Assembly (NCBI GenBank): GCA_913062835.1
Contig: CAJXXD010000009.1
Span: forward strand, 1 to 12,332
Direction of reading: 5' to 3'
Origin: an uncultured Gammaproteobacteria bacterium
GTDB lineage: Bacteria; Pseudomonadota; Gammaproteobacteria; Pseudomonadales; Litorivicinaceae
Length of the DNA stretch: 12,332 nt
The first letter of the stretch is position 1; each line of letters begins with the position of its first letter. The notes under the pieces were generated by a model, which was not told the DNA's origin, did not search any database, and was given only the letters and a program-made list of their open reading frames with translations. The translations under genes were made by a program, and so were the position numbers. Below are positions 1-8,282 of the stretch, piece after piece.

Positions 1-817
1 TCAAATGGAAACCGCCGGGTGACCGAATGGGGCCAATCAGCGTGTTCTTTTGCGCATCACGCAGGGCGTCTGCAAAGACTGGATTCAATTCTAGAATATT
101 TCGCCAGCCCAAATCGCCGCCTTGGCTGGCCTCTGGCGCATCCGAGAAACGGACCGCCAATTGCCCAAAGCTAGCCCCCTGAATCAGCGCCTCACGAATT
201 TGCAGCGCACTGTCCTGTGCGGCTTGGATCTGTTCAGGACTGGGCCGATTGGGTAGACCAATCACAATCTGGCTCAAGAGCAACTCCGGTGCCGTACTAA
301 TTTGGCCGCCGGTGGTTTCTAAGAAGCGATCAAGCTCCCCGTCACTGATGCGGATACGGCTTCGGACTTCCCGCTCACGAACGGCATTAATCAACAGTTC
401 GCGTTCGATCTGCGCCCGAAAGACCGCAAAACTTTTGCCTTCGGCCTCGATCGCTTGACGCAATCCCAGCAGATCTGTGCCCCGGTTATTGGCAATCTGA
501 CTCAGGGTTTCGTTGATGCGTGCGTCGTCAATCTGAAGTCCATTTCGTTTGGCGATTTCGATTTGTGCCTGCTCAAGGATTAAACGTTCCAGAATTTGCT
601 CACGGAGTGCCTCGGTGACTTCGAGGCGATCCCCGCGACTGGCCGCTTGTGTGCTTAAGTCATTGATGCGCTGTTCGATATCACTTTGCAGGACCACACC
701 CGAGTCCACCACAGCCACAATCCGGTCGAGTACGGAGGCCGCCGCAATCGATGCCGATAAACACAGCGCTGTGACGGCGGTGGTGAGGGTTTTAGTAACG
801 AGATTCAGACACTTCAT
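1..817 (-). CDS. surA: Periplasmic chaperone and peptidyl-prolyl isomerase SurA, 3'-truncated by window edge
   Basis: SurA is a periplasmic chaperone that escorts unfolded outer-membrane proteins, LptD among them, to the BAM complex. The first 272 residues are visible; the E. coli protein has about 428. Residues 1-27 form a Sec signal peptide (Lys2, Lys9, a hydrophobic core, then a small-residue cleavage site in SIAAAS). The mature start, LDRIVAVVDSGVVLQSDIEQR minus its last residue, closely matches the SurA N-domain. The N-terminal chaperone domain spans about 28-170. The first parvulin domain starts near 176 with LLSQIVIGLP and continues through GGDLGW (233-238) to the edge. The second parvulin domain and C-terminal helix lie outside. 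The ATG at 817 is preceded by GGAAG at suitable spacing and sits inside the end of lptD, overlapping it by 26 bases, so the pair is probably co-transcribed and coupled. The usual partners pdxA and rsmA would lie beyond the left edge. Identity is firm. Confidence 0.96.
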   Translation of the reverse strand, partial: MKCLNLVTKTLTTAVTALCLSASIAAASVLDRIVAVVDSGVVLQSDIEQRINDLSTQAASRGDRLEVTEALREQILERLILEQAQIEIAKRNGLQIDDARINETLSQIANNRGTDLLGLRQAIEAEGKSFAVFRAQIERELLINAVREREVRSRIRISDGELDRFLETTGGQISTAPELLLSQIVIGLPNRPSPEQIQAAQDSALQIREALIQGASFGQLAVRFSDAPEASQGGDLGWRNILELNPVFADALRDAQKNTLIGPIRSPGGFHL

Positions 818-3050
818 AGTCTTCCAGTAATCGATCCAGTAAGTTGGCGGTACCACGGCCCAGTGCGCCGAGTCCTTTCAATTCTAATTGCAATTTCACC
901 GAGTGACCGCTGTTGGTGTCACTGACTTGCTCTCGCTCATAAGCATGCACTAGGGCCGCGCGCCAGCAGCAGCTTTCATATTCGACACCCACCACCTGAT
1001 TGACCCGTTGTTCGGTGTGGGGTTCCCACTGCAATCCTCCGAGTGCACGCCACTGTTGTCCCAGCATTTTCGATACGTACAAGTCGGTTCGCGTGGCTTG
1101 TTCTTCCGTCCACACCACTCGATGGGTGATGTAGTCCGTATCCGATGTTCGGTATTTCAGTTCATTGGTAGCGGAATGCAACCGCTCGCTGTCGCTCTCG
1201 GTTTGCAGCCGGGTATTCCATTGAAAATGCTTCGCCAGTCGCACGGTGCTGTCGGCAACCAGAGGCCCCTGATCGCTCGTTTCAGGGGTGCCGTTTAAGG
1301 TGATGTCGCGATCGGCCAGGTAAATGGTTCGACCGACACTGGCCCGGTAGATCTCTTCGCCTTCCGCGTTCAGTCCACGGCCGGTCAGTGACAGGGCCAC
1401 TTCACGGGTGTCACCGACGAAGTCGCCGCCTGAGATTGGGTTATCTAAGAAAATTTGGCCCACGGTGTCGGTACTGACCGAGTCGGGGGAATCAAATCGC
1501 ACCAAGGTGGGATCGGTGTTGGGTTCACGGACCAATAATTTCGCCCGTGGAGTCAACGTATGTAGACCGCCGGATGCGCTTTGTTTGTCAAAAAATAACT
1601 GACCGTCAAGCGACAAGCCGGAGGTGAAGTAACTGTTGTCTTGGGTGCCTGAGGTGGTGGTGGCTTCTGACCAGCGGGCAAACCCAAGCACGGCCGGAGT
1701 CAGACTGCCGTAGGTGCGTTGCCAGGGACGTTCGGCCTTTACATCGGATGAAAATCGGCGACCTTTAGACGGGTCATTGGTGCCGAGCCCTGTCGTGTCT
1801 CGGGTAAACTCAGTCAGCTCAGCGTCTGCTGAGAGCTGATACACATCCCGAGTGTCAAACCAGGATGCTGTTAACTGCGGTTGCCGCGAAAACTTCACCG
1901 ATGACCCGGTCACTGTGGGGTCGATCACATCCACTTGATCCACCAGCCAGCCGGCGGTCCAGGTATCGCCTCGAACGGTGGCGCTGATCGATGAGGTCAG
2001 TTGATGTTCATCAGACACCCCCGCGAAGTTATCGAGATCGGTTTGATAGGAAGCATCTGAGGCGTCTTCGTAGATAGCCTGCCAGATAAAGGCTTTCGAC
2101 GGGTCACTGGTCAGCTCGACCCGGGACACATGACGATCCGTCTGGGTGATTTTGTCGTCTGCCAATTGTTCGGTTTTGATGTCCAAGAGACTGTAATCAT
2201 CAAATAAGAATCGCCCATGGAGACCCAGTGCGGTGCCGCGTGCGGTCATAAATCGAGGCTGAATCAACAGGTCATAGGCAGGGTCGAGATTCCAATAGAA
2301 GGGCGTCACCACCTCGGTCCCTGAGGTGGACCCGAGTGAATAACTCGGAAATAAAAAGCCAGTCAGTCGGCGGTCATCGAGCGGGAAGCCGAGAATTGGG
2401 GTGTAGAAAACCGGCATTTCTTTGACGCGGACCGTTACCCCTTGGGCAAATCCACGCCCGGAACTCTCATTCAAAAAGATGCGGTCCGCTTTTAAATCCC
2501 AAGTGTTTATTCCAGGGGCACAAAAGGTCATGGTGCCGTCCACAATGCGGATGTCGCCGTTGGGCGCGCCGATTGCGAATTCCGATTCCCCGCGGAGTCG
2601 GTTGTCGTGGGTGACAAAGGACGAGTTTCTCAAGTCAAAGGCGTTGGTTCGGACATTGACGGAGGCCGCATCACCGACCAATAAACTGCCAGGTCGCCGG
2701 ATTTTCACGCTGCCTTCGGCATCGCCATCGCCGGTGGAATTCAAAAACGAGATGCGATCAGCTTCTAACTGAAAATCGTCTCGAGTCAGTGCGGCATTGC
2801 CCTCCAAGACAACCCGGTCGGTGCCGTCGTAATCGGTCACGTCGGCTTCTGCGTTCAGGGTCTCAGGCTCGTCGCTGATAAGCAGCAACGGCGGGCTGTA
2901 ATAGCCTTGGCACAGGTAGGTCCCTGACGTATCGACGACCCAATCGAGTGCGGCGGCCGTGGTGGGTTCGGCTTGGCTGAGCGGAGCACTGAGGGCGACA
3001 ACGAGCCCTAAGGGGCGCATCAGGATTGGCAATTGGCGCGATCGGTTCAT
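792..3050 (-). CDS. lptD: LPS-assembly protein LptD (outer-membrane LPS translocon barrel)
   Basis: LptD inserts lipopolysaccharide into the outer leaflet of the outer membrane, together with the lipoprotein LptE. It has 752 residues from the ATG at 3050, similar to family length. A signal peptide covers about residues 1-27, ending near APLSQA. An OstA/LptA-like periplasmic jellyroll follows (about 60-185, with EGNAAL and ADRISF-type repeats), then the long beta-barrel (about 225-752), ending with the family-typical LKGLGALG segment. The four cysteines that form the interdomain disulfides in E. coli LptD have counterparts: Cys47 (YLCQGYY), Cys177 (MTFCAPG) and the adjacent pair Cys694-Cys695 (YESCCWR). 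A GTG at 3059 is in frame but has no ribosome-binding site. The ATG at 3050 has a GGGG run just upstream, so I prefer it. The gene is transcribed divergently from gph and overlaps surA downstream, the common lptD-surA order. Confidence 0.97.
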   Translation of the reverse strand: MNRSRQLPILMRPLGLVVALSAPLSQAEPTTAAALDWVVDTSGTYLCQGYYSPPLLLISDEPETLNAEADVTDYDGTDRVVLEGNAALTRDDFQLEADRISFLNSTGDGDAEGSVKIRRPGSLLVGDAASVNVRTNAFDLRNSSFVTHDNRLRGESEFAIGAPNGDIRIVDGTMTFCAPGINTWDLKADRIFLNESSGRGFAQGVTVRVKEMPVFYTPILGFPLDDRRLTGFLFPSYSLGSTSGTEVVTPFYWNLDPAYDLLIQPRFMTARGTALGLHGRFLFDDYSLLDIKTEQLADDKITQTDRHVSRVELTSDPSKAFIWQAIYEDASDASYQTDLDNFAGVSDEHQLTSSISATVRGDTWTAGWLVDQVDVIDPTVTGSSVKFSRQPQLTASWFDTRDVYQLSADAELTEFTRDTTGLGTNDPSKGRRFSSDVKAERPWQRTYGSLTPAVLGFARWSEATTTSGTQDNSYFTSGLSLDGQLFFDKQSASGGLHTLTPRAKLLVREPNTDPTLVRFDSPDSVSTDTVGQIFLDNPISGGDFVGDTREVALSLTGRGLNAEGEEIYRASVGRTIYLADRDITLNGTPETSDQGPLVADSTVRLAKHFQWNTRLQTESDSERLHSATNELKYRTSDTDYITHRVVWTEEQATRTDLYVSKMLGQQWRALGGLQWEPHTEQRVNQVVGVEYESCCWRAALVHAYEREQVSDTNSGHSVKLQLELKGLGALGRGTANLLDRLLEDYEVSESRY

Positions 3051-3076
3051 AAGCCCCACTTGAAATCAGAATTGGG

Positions 3077-3106
3077 ATCATAGAGGAGTCAGACCGCCAT
3101 TGCCTA
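3077..3106 (-). promoter_or_regulatory. Candidate sigma-70 promoter for lptD-surA
   Basis: On the minus strand TAGGCA (3106-3101, four of six consensus bases) is followed after 18 bases by TATGAT (3082-3077, five of six). Transcription would start near 3070, leaving a leader of about 20 bases before the lptD ATG. This rests on motif matching alone. Confidence 0.45.
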
Positions 3107-3134
3107 GGGTTCAGGTGTGTGCGCCTGCAAACAA

Positions 3135-3143
3135 TGGTATGTT
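3135..3143 (+). promoter_or_regulatory. Candidate extended -10 promoter for the gph-trp run
   Basis: TGGTATGTT on the plus strand fits an extended -10 element (TGn followed by TATGTT, four of six consensus bases). It would start transcription near 3150, about 27 bases before the gph ATG. No convincing -35 hexamer lies at the right distance. The 3107-3176 interval contains no run of tryptophan codons and no obvious attenuator hairpin. Confidence 0.3.
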
Positions 3144-3176
3144 TTCACCCCTTACAGATTCGATCGGACCCCACGC

Positions 3177-3833
3177 ATGCAGGCTTATCTATTCGATTTT
3201 GATGGCACCCTCGTCGACAGTGCGCCGGATTTGACCCGGGCGCTCGATCTGGCGCTCGCGCGTGCGGGCTTAGACGGCGTTGGACTTGAAGACGGTAAGC
3301 GGTTTGTCGGGCATGGTGCGGGTCACTTGGTCACTGAGGCACTTCGCAAAACAACCGGCGATCCCACGATTTCCATGGACTCGCCGTTGGCTAAGCTGAC
3401 TATGTCGGTGTTTTTGGAAGTGTATGAGCCCCTGTGTGCTGAGCATTCGGTTTTGTATCCGGGCGCTCTCGAGCTTTTGCATCACTTGCGGAGTGCCGGG
3501 AAGCGATTAGGCTTGGTGACCAACAAGCCTCGCCGCTTTGTTAATTTAATGCTGCCGGCGTTTGGCATCGAATCCTTATTCGATACGATCGTCGCTGGCG
3601 ATGACTTGCCTACGAAAAAACCCGATCCTGCGATGGTGCATCAGGCCTTGTCGGAGCTTAATCTGGCCCCTGAAACAGCCTGTTTGGTGGGCGACAGCCG
3701 AGCCGATTTAGGCGCTGCCAAAAATGCCGGGGTGGCGTCCTATCTAGTGACCTTCGGTTACCACGGTGATTTGGATGTGCGCCATGCCGGTGCCGACCGG
3801 GTGATAGAGCACTTATCGGAATTAATGGAATGA
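3177..3833 (+). CDS. gph: Phosphoglycolate phosphatase (HAD superfamily)
   Basis: This HAD-family phosphatase hydrolyses 2-phosphoglycolate, which arises for example from repair of oxidised DNA ends. It has 218 residues, close to family size. All HAD motifs are present: motif I DFDGTLVDS with Asp7 and Asp9, motif II Thr115 in VTNKP, motif III lysine in TKKPDP (147-148), and motif IV GDSRAD with Asp173 and Asp177. A helical cap domain fills roughly residues 15-85. An upstream in-frame GTG at 3117 would add 20 residues before the MQAYLFDFDG start; HAD proteins normally begin a few residues before motif I, so the ATG at 3177 is favoured although its ribosome-binding site is weak. The stop overlaps the trpE start as ATGA. 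A gph-trpE pair is also known in Pseudomonas, which supports the specific name over other HAD phosphatases. Confidence 0.88.
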   Translation: MQAYLFDFDGTLVDSAPDLTRALDLALARAGLDGVGLEDGKRFVGHGAGHLVTEALRKTTGDPTISMDSPLAKLTMSVFLEVYEPLCAEHSVLYPGALELLHHLRSAGKRLGLVTNKPRRFVNLMLPAFGIESLFDTIVAGDDLPTKKPDPAMVHQALSELNLAPETACLVGDSRADLGAAKNAGVASYLVTFGYHGDLDVRHAGADRVIEHLSELME

Positions 3834-5353
3834 CCCCAGCACGTTTTGCTCGCTACCGCGATCTTGGATTGACTCGGGTGCCAGTGAGCGTCCGTCGCCT
3901 CGCTGACCTAGAAACGCCCTTGTCCTGTTATTTAAAACTGGCCGATCGGCCCTGGTCCTATTTATTGGAGTCGGTCACAGGCGGTGAGACCTGGGGGCGT
4001 TATTCGTGCATCGGATTGCCCGCAAGAGAGCGAGTCGAAGTCCGTGGAAGTCGTATTACACAATTTGACCGCGATACGGTGGTGGAGATCGTGGAATCAG
4101 AACATCCGTTGGACTGGATTGCCGACTACCAAGCACGACTAGGGCAAACACCGGCCTTTGTCATCGATGAGCTAGAACTGCCCAAGTTCACCGGTGGGCT
4201 TGTGGGCTATTTTGCCTACGACAGCATCCGCTATGTGGAGCCTAGGGTTGCGAAAACACTGCCTGACACCGATCCCATTGGATCTGCTGACATCGTATTG
4301 ATGCGCTCAGAAGATGTGGTGGTCTTTGACAATTTATCGGGCATGTTGACCCTGATCACGCATGCCAATCCCCAGGAACAGGGGGCCTTGGAAGTGGCGC
4401 TCGAGCGCCTCGACACCATGTTGGAAGATCTGGACTCTGCCATGGATCCGAGTGCCTTTGCTCCGACTCCGCAAGCCCCGATTGAGGAGTCACAGTATCA
4501 ATACTCGATCTCCGAGCAAGACTTCGAGTCGGCGGTCGATGCGGTCAAAGAGTACATCGAAGCCGGGGATGTGATGCAGACCGTGCTGAGTCAGCGGATC
4601 AGCGTGCCCTACACCGAGAGTCCCCTGGCGCTGTACCGCGCACTTCGGGTCTTGAATCCCTCTCCCTACATGTATTTTATGCATCTCGACGACACGCACA
4701 TCGTGGGCTCATCGCCTGAGATCTTGGCGCGATTGGAGGATGGGCGCGTGTCCGTACGACCCATCGCCGGAACGCGGCCTCGCGGCAAAACAGCAGAAGA
4801 AGACGCACGGCTTGAGGCGGATTTGTTGGCCGATCCAAAGGAGCGGTCTGAGCATTTGATGCTGATCGATTTGGGGCGCAATGATGTGGGTCGAGTGGCG
4901 TCCGTTGGGTCGGTTGAAGTCACAGATCAAATGGTAGTTGAGCGGTATTCGCATGTGATGCACATCGTCAGTCATGTGGAAGGCGCAGTCCCCGAGTCGG
5001 TGTCGGCCTTGGACGTGTTGAAAGCTTGCTTGCCGGCAGGCACCTTGTCTGGGGCCCCGAAAGTCCGGGCCATGGAATTGATCAATCAGTTTGAGCCAGT
5101 CCGCCGAGGCATCTACGGGGGTGCCGTGGGCTATTTGGGCTGGGCGGGCAACATGGATACGGCCATCGCGATCCGAACCGCGGTGATCAAACAAGGCATG
5201 TTGCATATTCAAGCCGGTGCCGGTCTGGTGGCGGACTCGGTGCCTGCCTCTGAGTGGATGGAAACCCTGAATAAAGGACGGGCGGTCATTCGTGCGGCCA
5301 ATGCGGCCTTGGCCGGTTTCACTGATCTGAAAGGACCGCTGGTGCGCTCATGA
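3830..5353 (+). CDS. trpE: Anthranilate synthase component I
   Basis: TrpE converts chorismate to anthranilate using ammonia supplied by TrpG, the first committed step of tryptophan synthesis. The 507-residue length is typical. The N-terminal domain carries LLES (45-48), the motif that in characterised TrpE enzymes binds the feedback inhibitor tryptophan, so allosteric inhibition is expected. The C-terminal chorismate-binding domain (about 225-490) shows PIAGTRPRG (311-319), EHLMLIDLGRND (341-352, with the metal-ligand glutamate) and GTLSGAPK (404-411). The reading frame is intact. The ATG overlaps the gph stop by 4 bases (ATGA at 3830-3833), indicating translational coupling. The substrate could in principle be that of the related PabB, but the LLES motif and trpGDC neighbours make TrpE clear. 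Confidence 0.97.
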   Translation: MTPARFARYRDLGLTRVPVSVRRLADLETPLSCYLKLADRPWSYLLESVTGGETWGRYSCIGLPARERVEVRGSRITQFDRDTVVEIVESEHPLDWIADYQARLGQTPAFVIDELELPKFTGGLVGYFAYDSIRYVEPRVAKTLPDTDPIGSADIVLMRSEDVVVFDNLSGMLTLITHANPQEQGALEVALERLDTMLEDLDSAMDPSAFAPTPQAPIEESQYQYSISEQDFESAVDAVKEYIEAGDVMQTVLSQRISVPYTESPLALYRALRVLNPSPYMYFMHLDDTHIVGSSPEILARLEDGRVSVRPIAGTRPRGKTAEEDARLEADLLADPKERSEHLMLIDLGRNDVGRVASVGSVEVTDQMVVERYSHVMHIVSHVEGAVPESVSALDVLKACLPAGTLSGAPKVRAMELINQFEPVRRGIYGGAVGYLGWAGNMDTAIAIRTAVIKQGMLHIQAGAGLVADSVPASEWMETLNKGRAVIRAANAALAGFTDLKGPLVRS

Positions 5354-5442
5354 AGGACCTGTGTGTGCGGTATTCATTGAATTCATTGTTTTGTGTACTG
5401 AGTCTGTCGTTGCCTAAGGAGTGCCCATGTCGCACGTATTAA
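5350..5442 (+). CDS. Possible 30-codon ORF bridging trpE and trpG (unproven)
   Basis: An ATG overlapping the trpE stop (ATGA at 5350-5353, the same geometry as other junctions in this run) opens 30 codons ending in TAA at 5440-5442, 16 bases inside trpG. The peptide would begin [10 protein letters not shown], have a moderately hydrophobic middle and contain four cysteines (5, 15, 25, 27) but no tryptophan, so it is not a trp attenuator leader. A weak GGTG precedes the start. It resembles no family I know. The ORF could simply let ribosomes traverse the spacer and reach trpG, or could be chance, as a 30-codon ORF is not statistically striking. Confidence 0.2.
   Translation: MKDLCVRYSLNSLFCVLSLSLPKECPCRTY
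5415..5421 (+). promoter_or_regulatory. Strong ribosome-binding site fixing the trpG start
   Basis: TAAGGAG lies 5 bases before the ATG at 5427. It identifies that ATG, rather than the in-frame GTG at 5421, as the trpG start, because the GTG overlaps the motif. This is the only non-overlapping junction in the trp run and also carries the best Shine-Dalgarno sequence, so trpG can initiate independently. Confidence 0.75.
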
Positions 5443-6029
5443 TGATCGATAATTACGACAGCTTCACCTACAACTTGGTGCAGTATCTCGGTGAATTGGG
5501 CCAGACCGTGACCACAGTTCGAAATGATCAGGTCACTGTCGATCAGCTGGTAGCCCTCGAGCCGAGTCATGTGGTCATCAGCCCGGGTCCCTGTGACCCA
5601 GACCAGGCAGGTATCAGCCTCGAGGCGATCTTACGATTTGCCGGTCAGGTGCCGGTACTCGGTGTGTGCCTCGGGCATCAGGCTATCGGGCAAGCCTTTG
5701 GTGGACGCATAGTGCGTGCGCCTAAAGTGATGCACGGGAAAACCAGTGCGATCTATCACGACGACCGAGGGGTGTTCTCTGGTTTGAATCAGCCCTTGAT
5801 CCAAACGCGGTACCACTCGCTGGTCATCGATCCCGACACCATGCCTGATTGTCTTGAAATCACCGCCTGGAGTCACGATGACCTCGATGAGCCCGAAGCC
5901 ATCATGGGTGTTCGCCACAAAACCTTGACGGTGGAAGGGGTGCAGTTTCATCCTGAATCGATCGCGTCCGAGCAGGGACACGAGCTGTTGAATAATTTCC
6001 TGTCGGCCACCGGAGGACATTGGTCATGA
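5427..6029 (+). CDS. trpG: Anthranilate synthase component II (glutamine amidotransferase)
   Basis: TrpG hydrolyses glutamine and channels the ammonia to TrpE. The protein is a stand-alone class I glutamine amidotransferase of 200 residues, normal for the family and not fused to TrpD as in E. coli. It starts with the characteristic [16 protein letters not shown] (6-21). The nucleophile is Cys81 in GVCLGHQ, and the remaining triad residues are His175 and Glu177 in QFHPES. The oxyanion-loop segment ISPGP is at 51-55. In many bacteria such a subunit also serves PabB in folate synthesis; nothing here excludes that dual use. The ATG at 5427 has an excellent ribosome-binding site, and the stop overlaps the trpD ATG (ATGA at 6026-6029). 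Confidence 0.96.
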   Translation: MSHVLMIDNYDSFTYNLVQYLGELGQTVTTVRNDQVTVDQLVALEPSHVVISPGPCDPDQAGISLEAILRFAGQVPVLGVCLGHQAIGQAFGGRIVRAPKVMHGKTSAIYHDDRGVFSGLNQPLIQTRYHSLVIDPDTMPDCLEITAWSHDDLDEPEAIMGVRHKTLTVEGVQFHPESIASEQGHELLNNFLSATGGHWS

Positions 6030-7054
6030 CCCTACAAGAAGCCATTGCCGCGGTGTGTCAACGCCGAGACCTTTACCCTGACGAAATGATCACCGTGATG
6101 CGCGCTATCATGACGGGCCAAGCGACGGACGCACAGATCGGTGCGTTATTGATGGGGCTTCGCATGAAAGGCGAGACCATCGATGAGATCGTGGGTGCGG
6201 CGAGTGTGATGCGTGAACTGTCTGAAAAAGTCGAAGCGCCTACCGAATTCTTAGTGGATACCTGCGGTACAGGCGGTGACGGGGCCAATATTTTCAACGT
6301 GTCCACGGCCTCCGCCTTTGTGGTGGCTGCCGCCGGCGGACGCGTCGCCAAACATGGCAACCGGTCGGTGTCGTCGAAATCCGGTTCGGCCGATGTGTTG
6401 GAAGCCGCCGGTGTGCGCCTTGATTTAACTGCGGCTCAGGTGGCTGCCTGTATTGATACCCTAGGCGTGGGCTTTATGTTTGCTCCTGCCCATCATTCGG
6501 CGATGCGCTATGCGATTGGACCGCGCCGTGAATTGGGTATGCGCACTATTTTCAATGTCTTAGGTCCCTTGACCAATCCCGCCTCGGCACCGAATCAAGT
6601 GTTGGGCGTCTTTGATGAATCGCTTTTAACGCCTTTGGCTGAAGTGCTGCATCGACTCGGATCACGCCATGTGCTCGTGGTGTGCTCAGAAGACGGACTG
6701 GATGAACTCAGTGTCTCGGCCGCCAGTCGCGTGGCTGAGTTGAAAGACGGACGGATTCGCGAGTACCGAATTAAGCCACAAGACTTTGATTTAGATTTAA
6801 GTGAGCGGGATGATTTGGTGGTCGAGACCAAAGAAGAATCGTTAGCCCTGGTGCGGATGGCTCTCGCAGGCGAAGACCATCCGGCGGCTGACATTGTGGC
6901 CCTGAATGCGGGAGCGGCCATTTACGCGGCCGGCTGTGCTCACTCCCTAGAAGACGGCGTTGAGGCGGCTTGGGAAGTGATGGAATCCGGTGAGGCCACG
7001 GCCAAGCTGGATGGGCTGGCGGCACTCACGCAGTCGATGGAGCCGCAGGCATGA
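6026..7054 (+). CDS. trpD: Anthranilate phosphoribosyltransferase
   Basis: TrpD joins anthranilate to phosphoribosyl pyrophosphate, giving phosphoribosyl-anthranilate. The 342-residue length is normal for monofunctional TrpD. It has the N-terminal helical domain (1-70), the glycine-rich PRPP loop GTGGDG (81-86), [12 protein letters not shown] (109-120) followed by SADVLEA, and the metal-binding DGLDE (224-228). An in-frame TTG at 6020 lies only 3 bases after the GGAGG at 6012-6016, whereas the ATG at 6026 is 9 bases from it and overlaps the trpG stop as ATGA. The ATG is therefore the likely start. The stop in turn overlaps trpC (ATGA at 7051-7054). Confidence 0.97.
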   Translation: MTLQEAIAAVCQRRDLYPDEMITVMRAIMTGQATDAQIGALLMGLRMKGETIDEIVGAASVMRELSEKVEAPTEFLVDTCGTGGDGANIFNVSTASAFVVAAAGGRVAKHGNRSVSSKSGSADVLEAAGVRLDLTAAQVAACIDTLGVGFMFAPAHHSAMRYAIGPRRELGMRTIFNVLGPLTNPASAPNQVLGVFDESLLTPLAEVLHRLGSRHVLVVCSEDGLDELSVSAASRVAELKDGRIREYRIKPQDFDLDLSERDDLVVETKEESLALVRMALAGEDHPAADIVALNAGAAIYAAGCAHSLEDGVEAAWEVMESGEATAKLDGLAALTQSMEPQA

Positions 7055-7860
7055 GTTGTGCCACGACCATCCTCGACCGAATCATTGCTAGGAAGCGCCA
7101 AGAAGTGGCCGAGCGCAAAAAGACAGTGAGTGAAGCGGATTTATTGGATCGTGTAGTCGAAGCCGATCCGACGCGCGGCTTTGCGCGTGCTCTGATGGCC
7201 CAAGCAGCAAAGAGGCGGTCTGCGGTAATCGCCGAGATTAAGCGTGCGTCGCCATCGAAAGGTTTGCTTCGAGCGGATTTCCAGCCAGCCCTCCATGCGC
7301 GTCAATATGCAGAGGCCGGGGCGACCTGTCTCTCGGTATTGACCGATCAGGATTTTTTCCAAGGCTCAGATCAAGACATGATCGATGCGAGAGCGGCCTG
7401 TCAGCTTCCAGTGATTCGCAAAGACTTTATGGTGGATTCCTATCAGATCGTAGAAAGCCGAGTGATGGGAGCCGATTGTGTGTTGCTCATTGTGGCCGCC
7501 TTGTCGGATGACGACTTGGCCGCACTGCATGGTCAGGCGCTCGAGCTCGGCCTTGATGTGTTATTGGAAGTCCATGATGCGCACGAGCTGGATCGGGCGC
7601 TTCGGCTCGACAATCCACTGATCGGCATCAATAACCGGAATCTCCACACGTTCGAAACCAAACTGGAGACTACCTATGAACTGATGGGCGCTGTGCCGTC
7701 CGATCGGTTGTTGATCACTGAGTCGGGCATTTTGTCGTCTAACGATGTGCAGTCGATGCATGACCGTGGCGTCTACGGCTTCTTGGTTGGGGAAGCCTTT
7801 ATGCGACAGAGTGACCCCGGTGAGGCCTTGGGCCATCTTTTCCAGGACTTGGTGTCGTGA
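7051..7860 (+). CDS. trpC: Indole-3-glycerol phosphate synthase, monofunctional
   Basis: TrpC closes the indole ring, converting carboxyphenylamino-deoxyribulose phosphate to indole-glycerol phosphate. It is a (beta/alpha)8 barrel of 269 residues without the TrpF domain fused to it in E. coli, so phosphoribosyl-anthranilate isomerase must be encoded elsewhere. Active-site segments are intact: [11 protein letters not shown] (61-71, with Glu62 and Lys64), RKDFMVD (123-129, Lys124), LLEVHD (Glu173), GINNRNL (192-198), ITESGI (222-227) and the phosphate-binding VGEAFMR (246-252). The ATG overlaps the trpD stop, and the TGA overlaps the start of the following membrane-protein gene. Confidence 0.97.
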   Translation: MSCATTILDRIIARKRQEVAERKKTVSEADLLDRVVEADPTRGFARALMAQAAKRRSAVIAEIKRASPSKGLLRADFQPALHARQYAEAGATCLSVLTDQDFFQGSDQDMIDARAACQLPVIRKDFMVDSYQIVESRVMGADCVLLIVAALSDDDLAALHGQALELGLDVLLEVHDAHELDRALRLDNPLIGINNRNLHTFETKLETTYELMGAVPSDRLLITESGILSSNDVQSMHDRGVYGFLVGEAFMRQSDPGEALGHLFQDLVS

Positions 7861-8282
7861 TGCCGTGGATTCTGCTAGTCGGTGCGCTGATCATCGCGGC
7901 CTTATCGGTCTACGCCTATCGCTTAACGCGAGCGGTGAAGGAACAAACTGAGGCGAAAAAGGCGGCTCAGGCGCAAACAGTTCAGGGTATTGAAGTGCTC
8001 ATTGTGTCCTACCTGGATCAACAGGTGGATCGGGCCGAGTGCATTTTGCGAATTCGCGTGTTACTCGACGCAGGTCGACCCGAATGGCACACGACGCTGA
8101 CACTGCCCACGCTCCTGTCCGTGTCAGATGCACTTTTGGCTATGCCTTTTGGTCAAGCCCGAGCGGCCCTAGATGCCGGCACTCGCCAAGCACAAGACGC
8201 GACGCGTCGGCAGCTGTTGCAGTTGCATGAGGCGGAATTAACGACGGAATTAAAACGATTGAAAGAGTGGATTTCAGCATGA
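7857..8282 (+). CDS. Small single-pass membrane protein resembling DUF2489
   Basis: The 141-residue protein has no assigned function. Residues 4-21 form a hydrophobic membrane segment, followed by a charged, probably helical stretch (24-40). The segment [11 protein letters not shown] (61-71), together with the overall size and N-terminal anchor, recalls the DUF2489 family of gammaproteobacterial proteins; I recognise the pattern but cannot confirm it. The rest would lie in the cytoplasm as a mostly helical domain rich in Leu, Ala and Arg. Two starts are possible: GTG at 7857 (GTGA overlap with trpC, AGGA 9 bases upstream) and the adjacent ATG at 7860. The stop overlaps the osmC start as ATGA. 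It is embedded in the trp transcript, but no link to tryptophan metabolism is evident. Confidence 0.8.
   Translation: MMPWILLVGALIIAALSVYAYRLTRAVKEQTEAKKAAQAQTVQGIEVLIVSYLDQQVDRAECILRIRVLLDAGRPEWHTTLTLPTLLSVSDALLAMPFGQARAALDAGTRQAQDATRRQLLQLHEAELTTELKRLKEWISA

Noticed and set aside
3089-3112. Sigma-E-like elements GAAC and GTCTGA upstream of lptD, attractive because lptD is sigma-E controlled in E. coli.
   Set aside because: Only 12 bases separate the GAACCC and GTCTGA hexamers, about 3 fewer than in known sigma-E promoters, and the -35 lacks the TT after GAAC. A sigma-70 match nearby fits better.
3117-3176. N-terminal extension of Gph from GTG at 3117, or a trp leader peptide there.
   Set aside because: HAD phosphatases start just before DFDGT, and the region has one TGG codon only and no hairpin series, so neither reading is supported.
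4709-5212. Long minus-strand ORF of 167 codons opposite trpE.
   Set aside because: It lies wholly within trpE, whose motifs are intact. The translation is rich in His, Arg and Gln with no recognisable domain, as expected from the antisense frame of a GC-rich gene.
5631-6020. Minus-strand ORF of 129 codons opposite trpG.
   Set aside because: It is an antisense shadow of trpG without a ribosome-binding site or a recognisable family.
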